A stretch of 37,774 nucleotides of DNA from an uncultured Mucilaginibacter sp. (GTDB lineage: Bacteria > Bacteroidota > Bacteroidia > Sphingobacteriales > Sphingobacteriaceae): assembly GCA_903887275.1 (NCBI GenBank), contig CAISPD010000014.1, positions 1 through 37,774 of the forward strand, in the 5' to 3' direction. Each line of letters starts with the position of its first letter. Positions within the stretch are counted from its first letter, which is position 1. Below the pieces are notes generated by a model, which saw only the letters and a list, made by a program, of their open reading frames with translations, had not been told where the DNA came from and searched no databases. Below are positions 1-10,200 of the stretch, in pieces. Both the position numbers and the translations under genes were made by a program.

Positions 1-1
1 A

Positions 2-508
2 GCAGATGAAAAAGTATTCTCTCAACAGCTGGATTCGGAAAACCAGGTTTTGTTTAAAATTAAAACTGATTTAGCCGAAAAGTTGGCGGTACATTTTGAT
101 CTTAATGATGCAGTATTCAAACCCAAAGGTTTTATAAACGCTGTTGCAGGTATCGAACCAGCTAATCAAAACCTTTACCTGCAAATAAATAAGCAACAGG
201 TGGAGTTATTGAACTTTAATAATGGGAAGCTTCGTTTTTATAATCATTTCGAATTTTTGAATGAAGACGAACTGGCCTATTACACTACGGTTGTTGCAGG
301 CGAATTACAAATACCTGCAGATGAATTATTTTTGTACCTGAGCGGCGAGATAAATGCAGGCGATAAGAATTTTACCCGCCTGCAAAAGTTCTTCCCGCGG
401 GTGGAGATCAATTCTCTCAAACCCTTGAAAATGCCGAATCAATTTCCATCGCATTCAATCTTAACCCTTACCGCTTTAGCGCTATGCGGATCATCGGCGG
501 TACATTAA
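2..508 (+). CDS. DUF3822 family protein, 3' part
   Basis: The reading frame is open to the left edge of the window, so the true start lies outside; about 168 residues are visible. The visible part resembles the C-terminal half of DUF3822, an uncharacterised Bacteroidota family of roughly 260-280 residues that commonly sits directly upstream of rsmD. No catalytic motif can be seen. The tail (residues ending LALCGSSAVH) overlaps the rsmD start by 25 bases, suggesting translational coupling. Function is unknown; some authors relate the family to actin-like ATPase folds, but nothing visible here proves that. Confidence 0.75.
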   Translation, partial: ADEKVFSQQLDSENQVLFKIKTDLAEKLAVHFDLNDAVFKPKGFINAVAGIEPANQNLYLQINKQQVELLNFNNGKLRFYNHFEFLNEDELAYYTTVVAGELQIPADELFLYLSGEINAGDKNFTRLQKFFPRVEINSLKPLKMPNQFPSHSILTLTALALCGSSAVH

Positions 509-1029
509 GGGGTTTAAGGCTAAATCCACCTAAAAATCTTCCCGTACGCCCCACAACCGACCTGGCGAAGGAAGCGCTGTTCAATATCCTGCAAAATCAA
601 ATTGAATTTGAAGGAATTAAGGTACTCGACCTGTTTTGCGGCACGGGCAATATCTCTCTTGAATTTGCATCCCGCGAAGCTGAACAAGTAATATCGGTCG
701 ACCGCAGTATACATTGCATCAATTATGTCAAAGACACGGCCAGGCAGCATCATTTGGAGCAAATAAAAACCTACAAAGCCGATGTATTCAAATACCTGGA
801 ACTGGAGTCCGAAAAATATAACCTCATCTTCGCCGACCCACCCTACGACCTGAACCGCATTCCAGAAATTCCAAAGATGGTTTTTGAAAAAGAATTGCTA
901 TTGCCCGATGGACTATTGATCGTGGAGCACCAGTCGATGCAGAATTTAAGTAATCACCCGGCATTTGTGGAGCAAAGAAAATATGGACACTCGTCGTTCT
1001 CGTTTTTTAGGGCTGGTGCCGGAGAATAA
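484..1029 (+). CDS. rsmD: 16S rRNA (guanine(966)-N(2))-methyltransferase RsmD
   Basis: This 181-residue protein is a SAM-dependent methyltransferase that modifies G966 (E. coli numbering) in the small-subunit rRNA. It starts MRIIGG, the usual RsmD N-terminus, followed by the PVRPTTDLAKEALFNIL segment. The SAM-binding motif is FCGTGN at residues 51-56, and the base-flipping catalytic motif DPPY is at 118-121. Length matches the family (about 180-200). The ATG lies inside the end of the DUF3822 gene, consistent with an operon. It converges on the DeoR gene across an 84-base inverted repeat. Confidence 0.95.
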   Translation: MRIIGGTLRGLRLNPPKNLPVRPTTDLAKEALFNILQNQIEFEGIKVLDLFCGTGNISLEFASREAEQVISVDRSIHCINYVKDTARQHHLEQIKTYKADVFKYLELESEKYNLIFADPPYDLNRIPEIPKMVFEKELLLPDGLLIVEHQSMQNLSNHPAFVEQRKYGHSSFSFFRAGAGE

Positions 1030-1031
1030 TT

Positions 1032-1115
1032 AATATCGAACACCCAATGCTGAATAATGAATTTCAAAGTTTGTTACTTCATTATTCGACATTAATCATT
1101 GGATGTTCGATATTT
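1032..1115. terminator. Bidirectional hairpin between rsmD and deoR-type gene
   Basis: The arms are AATATCGAACACCCAATG (1032-1049) and its near-perfect reverse complement ending at 1113, followed inward by GAATAATGAA pairing with TTCATTATTC. One mismatch and a 7-base bulge interrupt the stem. It fills the entire gap between two converging genes, so a two-way terminator is the simplest reading. Its ends match those of the repeat at 2513-2566. Confidence 0.6.
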
Positions 1116-1860
1116 AAACACTAATCACCGTTATCCCCGCCTTCTCCAAATACCCAATCTCCTCCGAAACTGAATTCGTTACCAAAACATCAACCATCCC
1201 AAAATCCCCAAACCGCAGGTAAGTTTCCTTCCCTAATTTAGTGTCATCACAAAGCAGGTAAGTTTTGGCGCTGTGTTTGGCAAAGGCTTCGGTGATATCA
1301 GCTTCAAGTTCGCTATTGGCAAACAGACCCTCGCGCGAAATACCATCAACCCCCAAAAATGCTTTGGTAGCTTTATAGCGGGCAATATGTTCATCAGCTA
1401 TTTTGCCATGCACCGCCTGTCGTTCGGCATTAAACTCGCCGCCTATAATATTAAGCGAAACCTGGCTATGCTGCAATTCAAACACCACCGGCAAAGAATT
1501 TGTGATCACCTTGATCTTTTTGTTTTTGATGAACTGGCAGAGACGGTAAACGGTACTGCCACAATCCATAAAAATAATATCGCCGTCTTTTATCTCATTA
1601 GCTGCAGCCCGGCAGATCTTATCCTTGGCCTCTACGTTTTTTGCGGCCTTGTTCACAAACTCGTGCGGCACCTCATGCGGGTTAACTTTCATAGCACCAC
1701 CATGGGTGCGGTACAACAGGCCATCATCTGCCATTTGATTCAGGTCGCGGCGAATGGTAATCTCTGATGTTTCCAGTTCGGCAGCCAATTGTTTAATATC
1801 CACCTCACCCTCTGCACTTAATTTTTGCAGAATGATCTGCTTTCTTTTTGGATAATTCAT
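1114..1860 (-). CDS. DeoR/GlpR family transcriptional regulator
   Basis: This 248-residue repressor-type protein has an N-terminal DeoR helix-turn-helix (about residues 20-50, with the typical TSEITIRRDLNQM core) and a DeoR C-terminal sugar-phosphate sensor domain containing DCGST at 99-103 and a GVDGIS segment. The start was set at the ATG at 1860, because the sequence from MNYPKRKQIILQ aligns with usual DeoR N-termini; the longer frame adds 15 unlikely residues. It is divergent from nudK with a 59-base gap, so it may regulate nudK, itself, or a distant sugar operon. The ligand cannot be told from the sequence. Confidence 0.88.
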   Translation of the reverse strand: MNYPKRKQIILQKLSAEGEVDIKQLAAELETSEITIRRDLNQMADDGLLYRTHGGAMKVNPHEVPHEFVNKAAKNVEAKDKICRAAANEIKDGDIIFMDCGSTVYRLCQFIKNKKIKVITNSLPVVFELQHSQVSLNIIGGEFNAERQAVHGKIADEHIARYKATKAFLGVDGISREGLFANSELEADITEAFAKHSAKTYLLCDDTKLGKETYLRFGDFGMVDVLVTNSVSEEIGYLEKAGITVISV

Positions 1861-1919
1861 TCCTAATGCATTACTTTGTTCAAAAGTAATCAAAATCGAA
1901 CACAAGCAATCAAAATAAT

Positions 1920-2495
1920 TTGAGCACTATCGATATTTTAAAAACAGAGGTTCTTTCAAATAACTGGTATACCCTTCGTAAGGTCACCTATAAACAAACG
2001 CAGGCTGATGGAACAGTGATAGAACAAAGTCGCGAAGCCTACGACCGGGGTAACGGGGCCACAATATTATTGTATAATAAAACTGCCGGAACGGTGATCT
2101 TAACGCGTCAATTCCGGCTCCCTACCTACCTTAATGGCAATGATACTGGCTACCTGATAGAAACCTGTGCAGGATTACTTGACAGGGATGATCCCGAAGA
2201 ATGTATACGTCGCGAAACAGAGGAAGAAACAGGATATAAAATATCAAAAGTTGAAAAAATATTTGAGGCTTACATGTCGCCGGGTTCGGTAACAGAAATA
2301 CTCTATTTTTTTGTGGCCGAATACACCAAAGAAATGAAAGTTAGCGATGGTGGCGGTGTTGAGGAAGAACAAGAAAACATCCAGGTTTTAGAGCTGGATT
2401 ATCAGGAAGCACTGCATATGATCAGCACCGGCGAGATCAAAGATGCCAAGACGATTCTATTACTGCAGTATGCACAGATAAACCAACTGATATAA
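1920..2495 (+). CDS. nudK: GDP-mannose pyrophosphatase NudK-like Nudix hydrolase
   Basis: At 191 residues this has the same length as E. coli NudK and closely resembles it along the whole chain (YDRGNGATILLYN, GLLD, EETGY, YMSPGSVTE, GGGVE, GEIKDAKT). NudK hydrolyses GDP-mannose to GMP and mannose 1-phosphate. The Nudix box runs from G85 to Y106; the first Glu of the consensus is Asp here (GLLDRDDPEE). The start is the TTG at 1920: alignment with NudK requires these first residues and no ATG is available. It is divergent from the DeoR gene and ends before a repeat hairpin. Confidence 0.88.
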   Translation: MSTIDILKTEVLSNNWYTLRKVTYKQTQADGTVIEQSREAYDRGNGATILLYNKTAGTVILTRQFRLPTYLNGNDTGYLIETCAGLLDRDDPEECIRRETEEETGYKISKVEKIFEAYMSPGSVTEILYFFVAEYTKEMKVSDGGGVEEEQENIQVLELDYQEALHMISTGEIKDAKTILLLQYAQINQLI

Positions 2496-2512
2496 GTGCG
2501 ACTCGATCAAAT

Positions 2513-2566
2513 AATATCGAATACTGAATCTCGAATGTTGAATGTTGAAGTAAATTCTTCGATATT
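2513..2566. repeat. Inverted repeat with AATATCGAA ends
   Basis: The 9-base arms AATATCGAA (2513-2521) and TTCGATATT (2558-2566) enclose a loop rich in GAATGTTGAA units. The same ends cap the hairpin at 1032-1115, so the two copies bracket the DeoR/nudK pair. It lies just downstream of nudK and may terminate it. Confidence 0.6.
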
Positions 2567-2630
2567 AAATGCAGTCATCTTATAAAAATTGATCTCCCCA
2601 ATTAGACCACTTTTTATCCCAAATGATTAT

Positions 2631-2638
2631 TACATTTG
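2631..2638 (+). promoter_or_regulatory. -7 element of coaD (TACATTTG)
   Basis: This is an exact match to the Bacteroidota TAnnTTTG element and ends only 3 bases before the coaD ATG. If used, transcription would begin at or within a few bases of the start codon. No clear -33 TTTG is seen at the expected distance. Confidence 0.5.
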
Positions 2639-2641
2639 AAT

Positions 2642-3103
2642 ATGAAAATCGCCCTCTTTCCCGGCTCGTTCGACCCCGTTACCAAAGCGCACGTGGATAT
2701 CATCAAGCGTTCGGTAGGTTTGTTCGATAAGTTTTATATCGGCATTGGCGATAACAGTTCAAAAAAAGGACTACTTAACGTGGCACAACGCGAGCAGATG
2801 CTAAGGGCTGTTTTTGAGCACGATCCCAAAATACATATTGTTTCTTACGAAGGCTTAACAGTAGAGTTTTGCCGCAGCATAGGTGCTGGCTACATGATCA
2901 GGGGCATTCGTACTGTATCCGATTTTGAGTACGAGAAAGCCATTGCTCAAATGAACCATTCCCTGGCCCCCGAAATTGAGAGTATTTTTATTGTGAGCAA
3001 ACCGGGTTATTCGTCCATCAGCTCAACCATCGTGCGCGATATCCTGCGCCATAAAGGCGACGTAAGTCAGTTTGTGCCTAAAGAGTCTCTACCTTATCTT
3101 TAA
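2642..3103 (+). CDS. coaD: Phosphopantetheine adenylyltransferase
   Basis: This 153-residue protein catalyses the penultimate step of coenzyme A synthesis, joining 4'-phosphopantetheine and ATP to give dephospho-CoA. It carries the nucleotidyltransferase signature PGSFDPVTKAH (residues 7-17; the second His of the HxGH-type motif is kept but Gly is Ala), the RGIRTVSDFEYE segment, and ISSTIVRD near the C-terminus. The ATG at 2642 is preferred over the upstream TTG because the protein then starts MKIALFPGSFDP as usual. Its last 26 bases overlap the converging Nudix gene. Confidence 0.95.
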   Translation: MKIALFPGSFDPVTKAHVDIIKRSVGLFDKFYIGIGDNSSKKGLLNVAQREQMLRAVFEHDPKIHIVSYEGLTVEFCRSIGAGYMIRGIRTVSDFEYEKAIAQMNHSLAPEIESIFIVSKPGYSSISSTIVRDILRHKGDVSQFVPKESLPYL

Positions 3104-3713
3104 GTAGTTCCAGCTTCACCAGCACATCAATGATGGATGGGAACGTATTTTTAACTATAGGCGCAGTTTGCTCGCGCTTGAACCAAAGCACCTTAGTGAT
3201 TCCTTCTTCCAGCTGAGGCTTTAATTCGCCAACACCTGTAAATGTCATGCGGTACCAATAAGTACGTTTCAATATCACTTCGCCTTTTGATTTATAGGTG
3301 TGGTAAGTGACACATATTTTTTTGCCAATGCTGTTTACATTGATGCCGCATTCTTCTTCCACTTCGCGTACTGCACCAACTTTTTTCTTTTCGTCTTTCT
3401 CCAGCTTACCTTTTGGCAGGTCCCATTTATGATTGCGGTAAATAAACAGGTATTCGCCCTGCTCATTCTCTACTACGCCACCCGCAGCTTCTATCAGGGT
3501 GATGTTTTTGATCACCTTTTTCAGGAAGTCTTTGGCATTGGGTGTTAGCAGGTAAAATAAAGCCTGACCGGCTTTACCATCAAATTGTTCAAAAAATGAT
3601 CGCAGGTCAAAAGTTTGAGCATCAATCCTTTGATAACGTTCAACATGTTCGGGCACCACCTCTGTTATCAGTAGTACTTTTTCGTTGATATAAATTCTGT
3701 ACTTTTGGGCCAT
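3078..3713 (-). CDS. Nudix hydrolase with N-terminal extension
   Basis: In this 211-residue protein the C-terminal half is a Nudix domain; the box G102-I124 (GKLEKDE...REVEEECGI) is complete, so catalysis on a nucleoside-diphosphate-linked substrate is expected. The first 75 residues form a separate domain often seen in Bacteroidota relatives. The start at 3713 gives MAQKYRIYIN; the longer frame reads into the pyrE coding region and is implausible. Its start codon shares two bases with that of pyrE (CATG at 3711-3714), and its end overlaps coaD. The substrate cannot be predicted. Confidence 0.87.
   Translation of the reverse strand: MAQKYRIYINEKVLLITEVVPEHVERYQRIDAQTFDLRSFFEQFDGKAGQALFYLLTPNAKDFLKKVIKNITLIEAAGGVVENEQGEYLFIYRNHKWDLPKGKLEKDEKKKVGAVREVEEECGINVNSIGKKICVTYHTYKSKGEVILKRTYWYRMTFTGVGELKPQLEEGITKVLWFKREQTAPIVKNTFPSIIDVLVKLELLKDKVETL
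3700..3707 (+). promoter_or_regulatory. -7 element of pyrE (TACTTTTG)
   Basis: This exact TAnnTTTG match ends 4 bases before the pyrE ATG and lies inside the first codons of the opposing Nudix gene. It predicts a leaderless or nearly leaderless pyrE mRNA. The -33 region is T-rich but has no exact TTTG. Confidence 0.5.
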
Positions 3714-4353
3714 GTTTAACAAAAATGAGATCGAACAGCAAGTAGCCGAATTCCTGTTGCAAATTAAAGCAATTAAATTGCAACCTGACAAACCATTTAC
3801 ATGGGCATCAGGATGGAAATCGCCAATCTATTGCGATAATCGGATCACTTTGTCGCATCCAACCATTCGTACCTATATCAGGCAGCAATTAACGGTGATC
3901 ATTCAGGAAGAATTTGGTGCCGTTGGCTGTATTGCAGGTGTTGCTACAGCAGGTATACCACAAGGTGCCCTGGTAGCGCAGGAACTGGGTTTACCATTTA
4001 TTTATGTTCGTTCAAAACCTAAGGACCATGGCACTGGTAGCCTGATAGAAGGTGAAGTTATGCCCGGAAAACGTATTGTAGTGATTGAAGACCTGATCTC
4101 GACCGGCAAAAGCAGCTTACAGGCTGTTGAGGCGCTTCGCGATGCGGGTTATGAAGTAGCCGGATTGGCGGCCATCTTCAGCTATGGCTTTGACGTGGCA
4201 ACGGAGAACTTTAAAAATGCCAACTGCAAGTTCTTCACGCTGTCAAACTATGACGCTTTGGTAAAATATGCCGAACAACACCAGTACATCTCTGCTGATC
4301 ATGTCGACATTTTAAGAAAATGGCGCGTATCGCCCCAAACCTGGGGTCAATAA
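3712..4353 (+). CDS. pyrE: Orotate phosphoribosyltransferase
   Basis: This 213-residue enzyme of de novo pyrimidine synthesis converts orotate and PRPP to orotidine 5'-phosphate. The PRPP-binding loop VVIEDLISTGKSS is at residues 123-135, and the substrate region WASGWKSPIYCDNR at 31-44 is typical of PyrE. Length fits the family. The ATG at 3712 overlaps the start codon of the divergent Nudix gene by two bases, so its promoter must lie inside that gene. A TAnnTTTG element sits 4 bases upstream. Confidence 0.95.
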   Translation: MFNKNEIEQQVAEFLLQIKAIKLQPDKPFTWASGWKSPIYCDNRITLSHPTIRTYIRQQLTVIIQEEFGAVGCIAGVATAGIPQGALVAQELGLPFIYVRSKPKDHGTGSLIEGEVMPGKRIVVIEDLISTGKSSLQAVEALRDAGYEVAGLAAIFSYGFDVATENFKNANCKFFTLSNYDALVKYAEQHQYISADHVDILRKWRVSPQTWGQ

Positions 4354-4434
4354 TTAAAATTCTTTTTTAACACTCAGGTGTAAAAGAACTGCAGCAATAT
4401 TGATCGTAAACAGGACAGCAATCAGGATAATCAT
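4354..4434 (-). CDS. Possible 26-residue membrane peptide
   Basis: A short frame encodes MIILIAVLFTINIAAVLLHL followed by a basic tail, which looks like one transmembrane helix. Its stop codon abuts the pyrE stop codon exactly. The frame stays open upstream of this ATG, so the start is uncertain. No family is recognised. Chance hydrophobic frames of this length occur, so it is only a candidate. Confidence 0.25.
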   Translation of the reverse strand: MIILIAVLFTINIAAVLLHLSVKKEF

Positions 4435-6419
<1,985 letters not shown>

Positions 6420-6439
6420 TGATTAGTTTTGGTTGAACG

Positions 6440-6466
6440 GTGATCAGAAAACCCCTGTCTGGTCAC
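6440..6466 (+). terminator. Weak hairpin after the ABC-F gene
   Basis: The arms GTGATCAG (6440-6447) and CTGGTCAC (6459-6466) pair with one G-U wobble. A second, wider pair TTAGTGATT (6416-6424) and AATCACTAA (6482-6490) encloses it and includes the stop codon. There is no T tract directly after the inner stem. Confidence 0.35.
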
Positions 6467-6533
6467 AAATCACCTGTGGCAAATCACTAATTTTCAAAAA
6501 AAATCCGTTTATTTGCAGCCCAAACAATACCAC

Positions 6534-6606
6534 GACTCCGTAGCTCAGTTGGTAGAGCAACAGACTCTTAATCTGTGGGTCCTGAGTTCGAGCCTCAGCG
6601 GGGTCA
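6534..6606 (+). tRNA. tRNA-Lys (anticodon CUU)
   Basis: A complete cloverleaf can be folded. The acceptor arms GACTCCG (6534-6540) and CGGGGTC (6599-6605) pair with one wobble, the D arm is AGCTCAGTTGGTAGAGC, the anticodon stem is ACAGA/TCTGT around loop CTCTTAA with anticodon CTT, and the T arm is CTGAG-TTCGAGC-CTCAG. The discriminator base is A6606. The 3' CCA is not encoded, as is common in Bacteroidota. Confidence 0.95.
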
Positions 6607-6607
6607 C

Positions 6608-6639
6608 AAAAGCCTTCCGGTCATCGGGGGGCTTTTTTT
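6608..6639 (+). terminator. Rho-independent terminator of tRNA-Lys
   Basis: The stem AAAAGCC (6608-6614) pairs with GGCTTTT (6630-6636) and the run of T continues to 6639. It starts two bases after the tRNA end. Confidence 0.75.
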
Positions 6640-6650
6640 GTTTGTGGAGG

Positions 6651-6701
6651 CGGGGATTGCAAATCCCCCGTGCTATTAGGATCCGGATTGGAAATTCCGA
6701 G
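6651..6701. repeat. REP-like double hairpin
   Basis: CGGGGATT (6651-6658) pairs with AATCCCCCG (6662-6670, one bulge). A decayed second copy, around CCGGATTGGAAATTCCG, follows within 15 bases. The GGATTGCAAATCC core resembles repeats that I recall as common between genes in Bacteroidota. It lies at the left edge of the RHS island. Confidence 0.5.
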
Positions 6702-6789
6702 CAAAGTAGTATTTATTTGAGCATTACATCATTTCAAAACCAGAAATTACACAACGCATTAAGGAATTCCTTATCTGCAATATCAAAAC

Positions 6790-6808
6790 CTGTAGTCTGA
6801 GACTACAG
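6790..6808. repeat. Palindrome of the GTAGTCT family
   Basis: This is a perfect palindrome: CTGTAGTCT (6790-6798), one central G, and AGACTACAG (6800-6808). Related palindromes occur at 23633-23655 and just after it. No gene spans it. Confidence 0.6.
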
Positions 6809-6877
6809 ACATCCACTGTGGCACGAGTACACCCCACATGGCTCGCTCTGCTTATTCGCGCCAGACTGGGTGCGGGT

Positions 6878-7252
6878 TTACGACTCAAAAAAATGCACAA
6901 GATTTTCTTGTATTTCATACCTGATTTTCCGTTTGTCAAAAAAGTTATCATTAGCGTAAATACGTATTTCAATAGCATCATATGCCGTAATATCTTCTTT
7001 AATTAAAATATCAATTGCTATTGCAGCTATTCGAATACATCCGTTGGCTAACTTTTCTTTAAGTGCTTTTTCTAAAAATTCAATCAAATCAAGTGAAGCA
7101 GGGTGATCGTCACCCAAATACGCACTAATTGGAACGATTTCTCCATTTTTACCAACATAGGTTCCGAAAGGATAAAACTCTCCTGCATCTAATAAAAATG
7201 CCTGGGCTTGTGCCTTGATAATTTGAACTAATTTTTCCTTGTCAGTTCCCAT
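6878..7252 (-). CDS. Candidate immunity protein for the RHS toxin
   Basis: This 124-residue protein is predicted to be cytoplasmic, with no signal peptide or membrane segment. It starts 24 bases after the RHS stop codon on the same strand, the classic place for a polymorphic-toxin immunity gene. Visible features are EFYPFGTYVGKNGEIVPI at about 22-40 and a C-terminal DAIEIRIY strand; this pattern resembles small uncharacterised proteins found beside toxins and alone, but I cannot name the family. It would bind and block the nuclease tip of the neighbouring RHS protein. Base composition is more AT-rich than most genes here, like the toxin tip, which fits joint transfer. Confidence 0.65.
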   Translation of the reverse strand: MGTDKEKLVQIIKAQAQAFLLDAGEFYPFGTYVGKNGEIVPISAYLGDDHPASLDLIEFLEKALKEKLANGCIRIAAIAIDILIKEDITAYDAIEIRIYANDNFFDKRKIRYEIQENLVHFFES

Positions 7253-7276
7253 ATTTTATAAAATCCTACTTTTAAA

Positions 7277-10200
7277 CTATAGTTCCGGCAAAATAATTCT
7301 GACTGGACTTTCAACTGGATTTCGAACGTCTAGAGGAACAAATTTTAATGCATCAGTCTTTAACATCAAAGGGGGCATCTGGTAAGTGTTAATTTCAAAC
7401 GATGAACCCTTCAATGGGGCAGATAATTTAGCGCTACTATTAATTATAAGTTCAGGATTAAGCCCATTACTATTGGATATATTCTCTTGAATTCTAAGCT
7501 GCTTGGTTAATGATTGCTGTTTAACATTCTTTACTTCCGATGTTGATTTGCCTCCATTCTTTAATGCGTCGGGTATAGTTTTTCCGCCTTGACCAGTCTT
7601 TGGATCTACTCCTTCAAGTGGTTTAGTATTTTTTGTCAAACCGTTTTTTGCCAATTGCTCAGCTTCCGTGTTATTCCCTTTTTGGAAATTTGCTGTTCTG
7701 TTAGCTTTTCCTGCTCCTTTTGCTACTTCTTCCGACGCTCTTGCTACATCTCCGCCGGCCTTAGCTATGTTTTCAGGACTATATCCAGAATTACTCGTAC
7801 TCCCCTTAGGAACAAAAGCATTTTCTTCTAAAAAAGGAAGCTCCGAAAAGAAAATACCTTCAAGCCCATCTAGATCAACTTTAGCAACTGGGTTGTTAGA
7901 TGCATATTGATAGTTTGTCAGCCATGGAAAATGTACTGAAACCGGATCAATTCTAGTGAAACGTCCAATCACGGGATCATAAAACCTTGCCCCATAATCG
8001 TATTGCTGTAATTCCTCCTGTAACTCCTTTTTATTGTAAAGATATTCATTTTTCGGAGATGCGGTAATGGTGTTGATCTCCAGGCCAAAAGGATAATAGT
8101 CGTCCTGTTGGTAAAGAACAGCGGCACCGGTTTTGGTACCGAAAGTGACGCGGGTATTGCCCAGGTTATCCCCCAGGTAGTAGACGTAATCATAGCCTGT
8201 TGCGGTAGGAACCGCTTTGCCTTCTTCGGTCTGGATAAAACTAAGTACAGGTGTTGTTGCGCCATCGTACTGGATACCTGCAATATAATCTGTGGTGTTG
8301 CTGGTTCCGGTACTGCTTCTTCTTAGCTTGTTACCCGCGGCGTCGTAGGTATAGCTTAACGTTGTGGTGGTGGTCGGGCCGGTATTGGCAACAACCGTTT
8401 GCGGCAGGTTTAAAAGGTTATAGGTAAATGTTTTGTTATTTCTGTTGTTTGCAGCATTGGTCTGCGTCAGTTCATTTCCATTGGCATCATAGGTATAGTT
8501 TGTTATACCACTGGCAAGCCCCGTATTGCTGCCACTGTTATCGGTTATACCCTGAAGCTGGTTGGTTGGGTTAGCGCCATTGGTATAACTGTATGCCAGT
8601 TGATCGGTAAGGCTATTTGCTGTGTACCGGTTTAACGAGGTAATGTTTCCCGACTGATCATAAGCTATCGTCTCGTTATTGCTGGTACTTGCTACGCCCG
8701 AGAGCAAACGATCAAGTTTGTCGTAGCTATACTGATAGTATTTGGTAAGGCTGCTGGCCGTACCCCAGTATTGGTACATGATATTGCCATTATAGGCCTT
8801 GTTAGCCGTTCCTGTATTATAATACAGCTGTATGGCAAATAGCGGAGCTGTGCTGCTCAGCAGCCAGCCCCTTTCGTTATAGGTATAGGCTATATTTTGG
8901 TAAAAGTTTATGCTGTCGGTACTGTGCAGGTGCTTGCTGAGTACCTGACCGATCTCATTGTAGTCTATTTTGGAGATCAGCGTTCTTGCAGGTAGTGCAC
9001 TTGCGCCATTTGCGATCTGTTCCCAGTTCTTGATTCTTCTGCCGGTATGGTCATATAGGTAAGTATTAACGATGGTTAGCACGGGACTGGCTGCACTGCT
9101 GGTGTTCCAGTGCTGCCGGGTTACTTTGGTTGCTGCATTGCTAAAGTTGTATAGGGTAGTAATGGCATCATAGTTTGAGTTATTTAAAGTTCCTCCTAAA
9201 TAATGCTGATCGTAACGCTTAATGTTCCTGCCCGGGTCATCATAATAACTGACCGACCAAAGCATATTTGATGGGGTGTTAAGGATAGCCCTAAGCCTTG
9301 CCGTTGAAAGGCCCCTGGTCTGTGTGCTGGCTCCCGCAGGCGGGCTATAAGTGGCCGGCACATTGCTGTACCCATCATAGTAATCCAGGCTGAGTGTTGC
9401 AGTTATGTTTGCCCAGGGCCAGGCAACATTGGTATAACCATTGCCGCTGGCAACGGGCGCCTCATACAAGTTAGTTGTAATTGTTGTCAGCCGGTTTTGC
9501 AACGAGTCCTGGGTAATGGCAATGCCGCCATTGTTCCAGATGCCTGTCATTACAGTTCGGCCCAATGCATCATATTTGGTAAATAGCCACTGATTGCCGG
9601 CCCGCTGATTGGCATCCTGGGTTGCAACCGGCTGATCAAGCAGGTTATAAACCACGTATTCCCAGCCTTTTCCCGGTATCTTCTTTTTACTTAACCTGTC
9701 CCTTTTATCGTACCGGTACTGATAGCATAGGTTATCAAGCGTGCTTTGACTGATCGCAGCTGCAGCGTCGCCATTTGCAGCCGGTGGCAATACAAAGGTA
9801 AGCAGGCCCTTGTCATCGTATAGATAATAGGTTGACAGCACCTGTAAGGTTGTGCCGTAATTGTACTGCCGCTTTAATACAACACGGCCACTCATATCCT
9901 TATATTCCTCTACCGTACCTGCTCTGCCGCTTACCCAGTTTTCATCTTTACTGATGGTGACATGCAGTGTATTGGCGCTGTAATAGCCCGCCGCAGTGAG
10001 TGTTCTGCTCTGATCGCTGTTTATCGTTGCATTGTAAAGAGCAACCTGCCTGCTATTGACCGAGTCGGTTGTCCAGGCAATGCTGTTGTTGGAGGTATAT
10101 ACCATTTTTACCGTATGCCCGCTGCCCGTGGCGCCGCTGTTGCTTAGCTGCCAGGCCGAACCGGTAGATCCTTGTTCAACCGGTCGATTGAGCGGCGAGG

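Noticed and set aside
1273-1767. 164-residue plus-strand frame opposite the DeoR gene
   Set aside because: It is antisense to a clear DeoR family protein and shows no family pattern or start signal.
6512-6800. Plus-strand frame across the tRNA-Lys gene
   Set aside because: It covers a complete tRNA and terminator, so it is not a protein gene.
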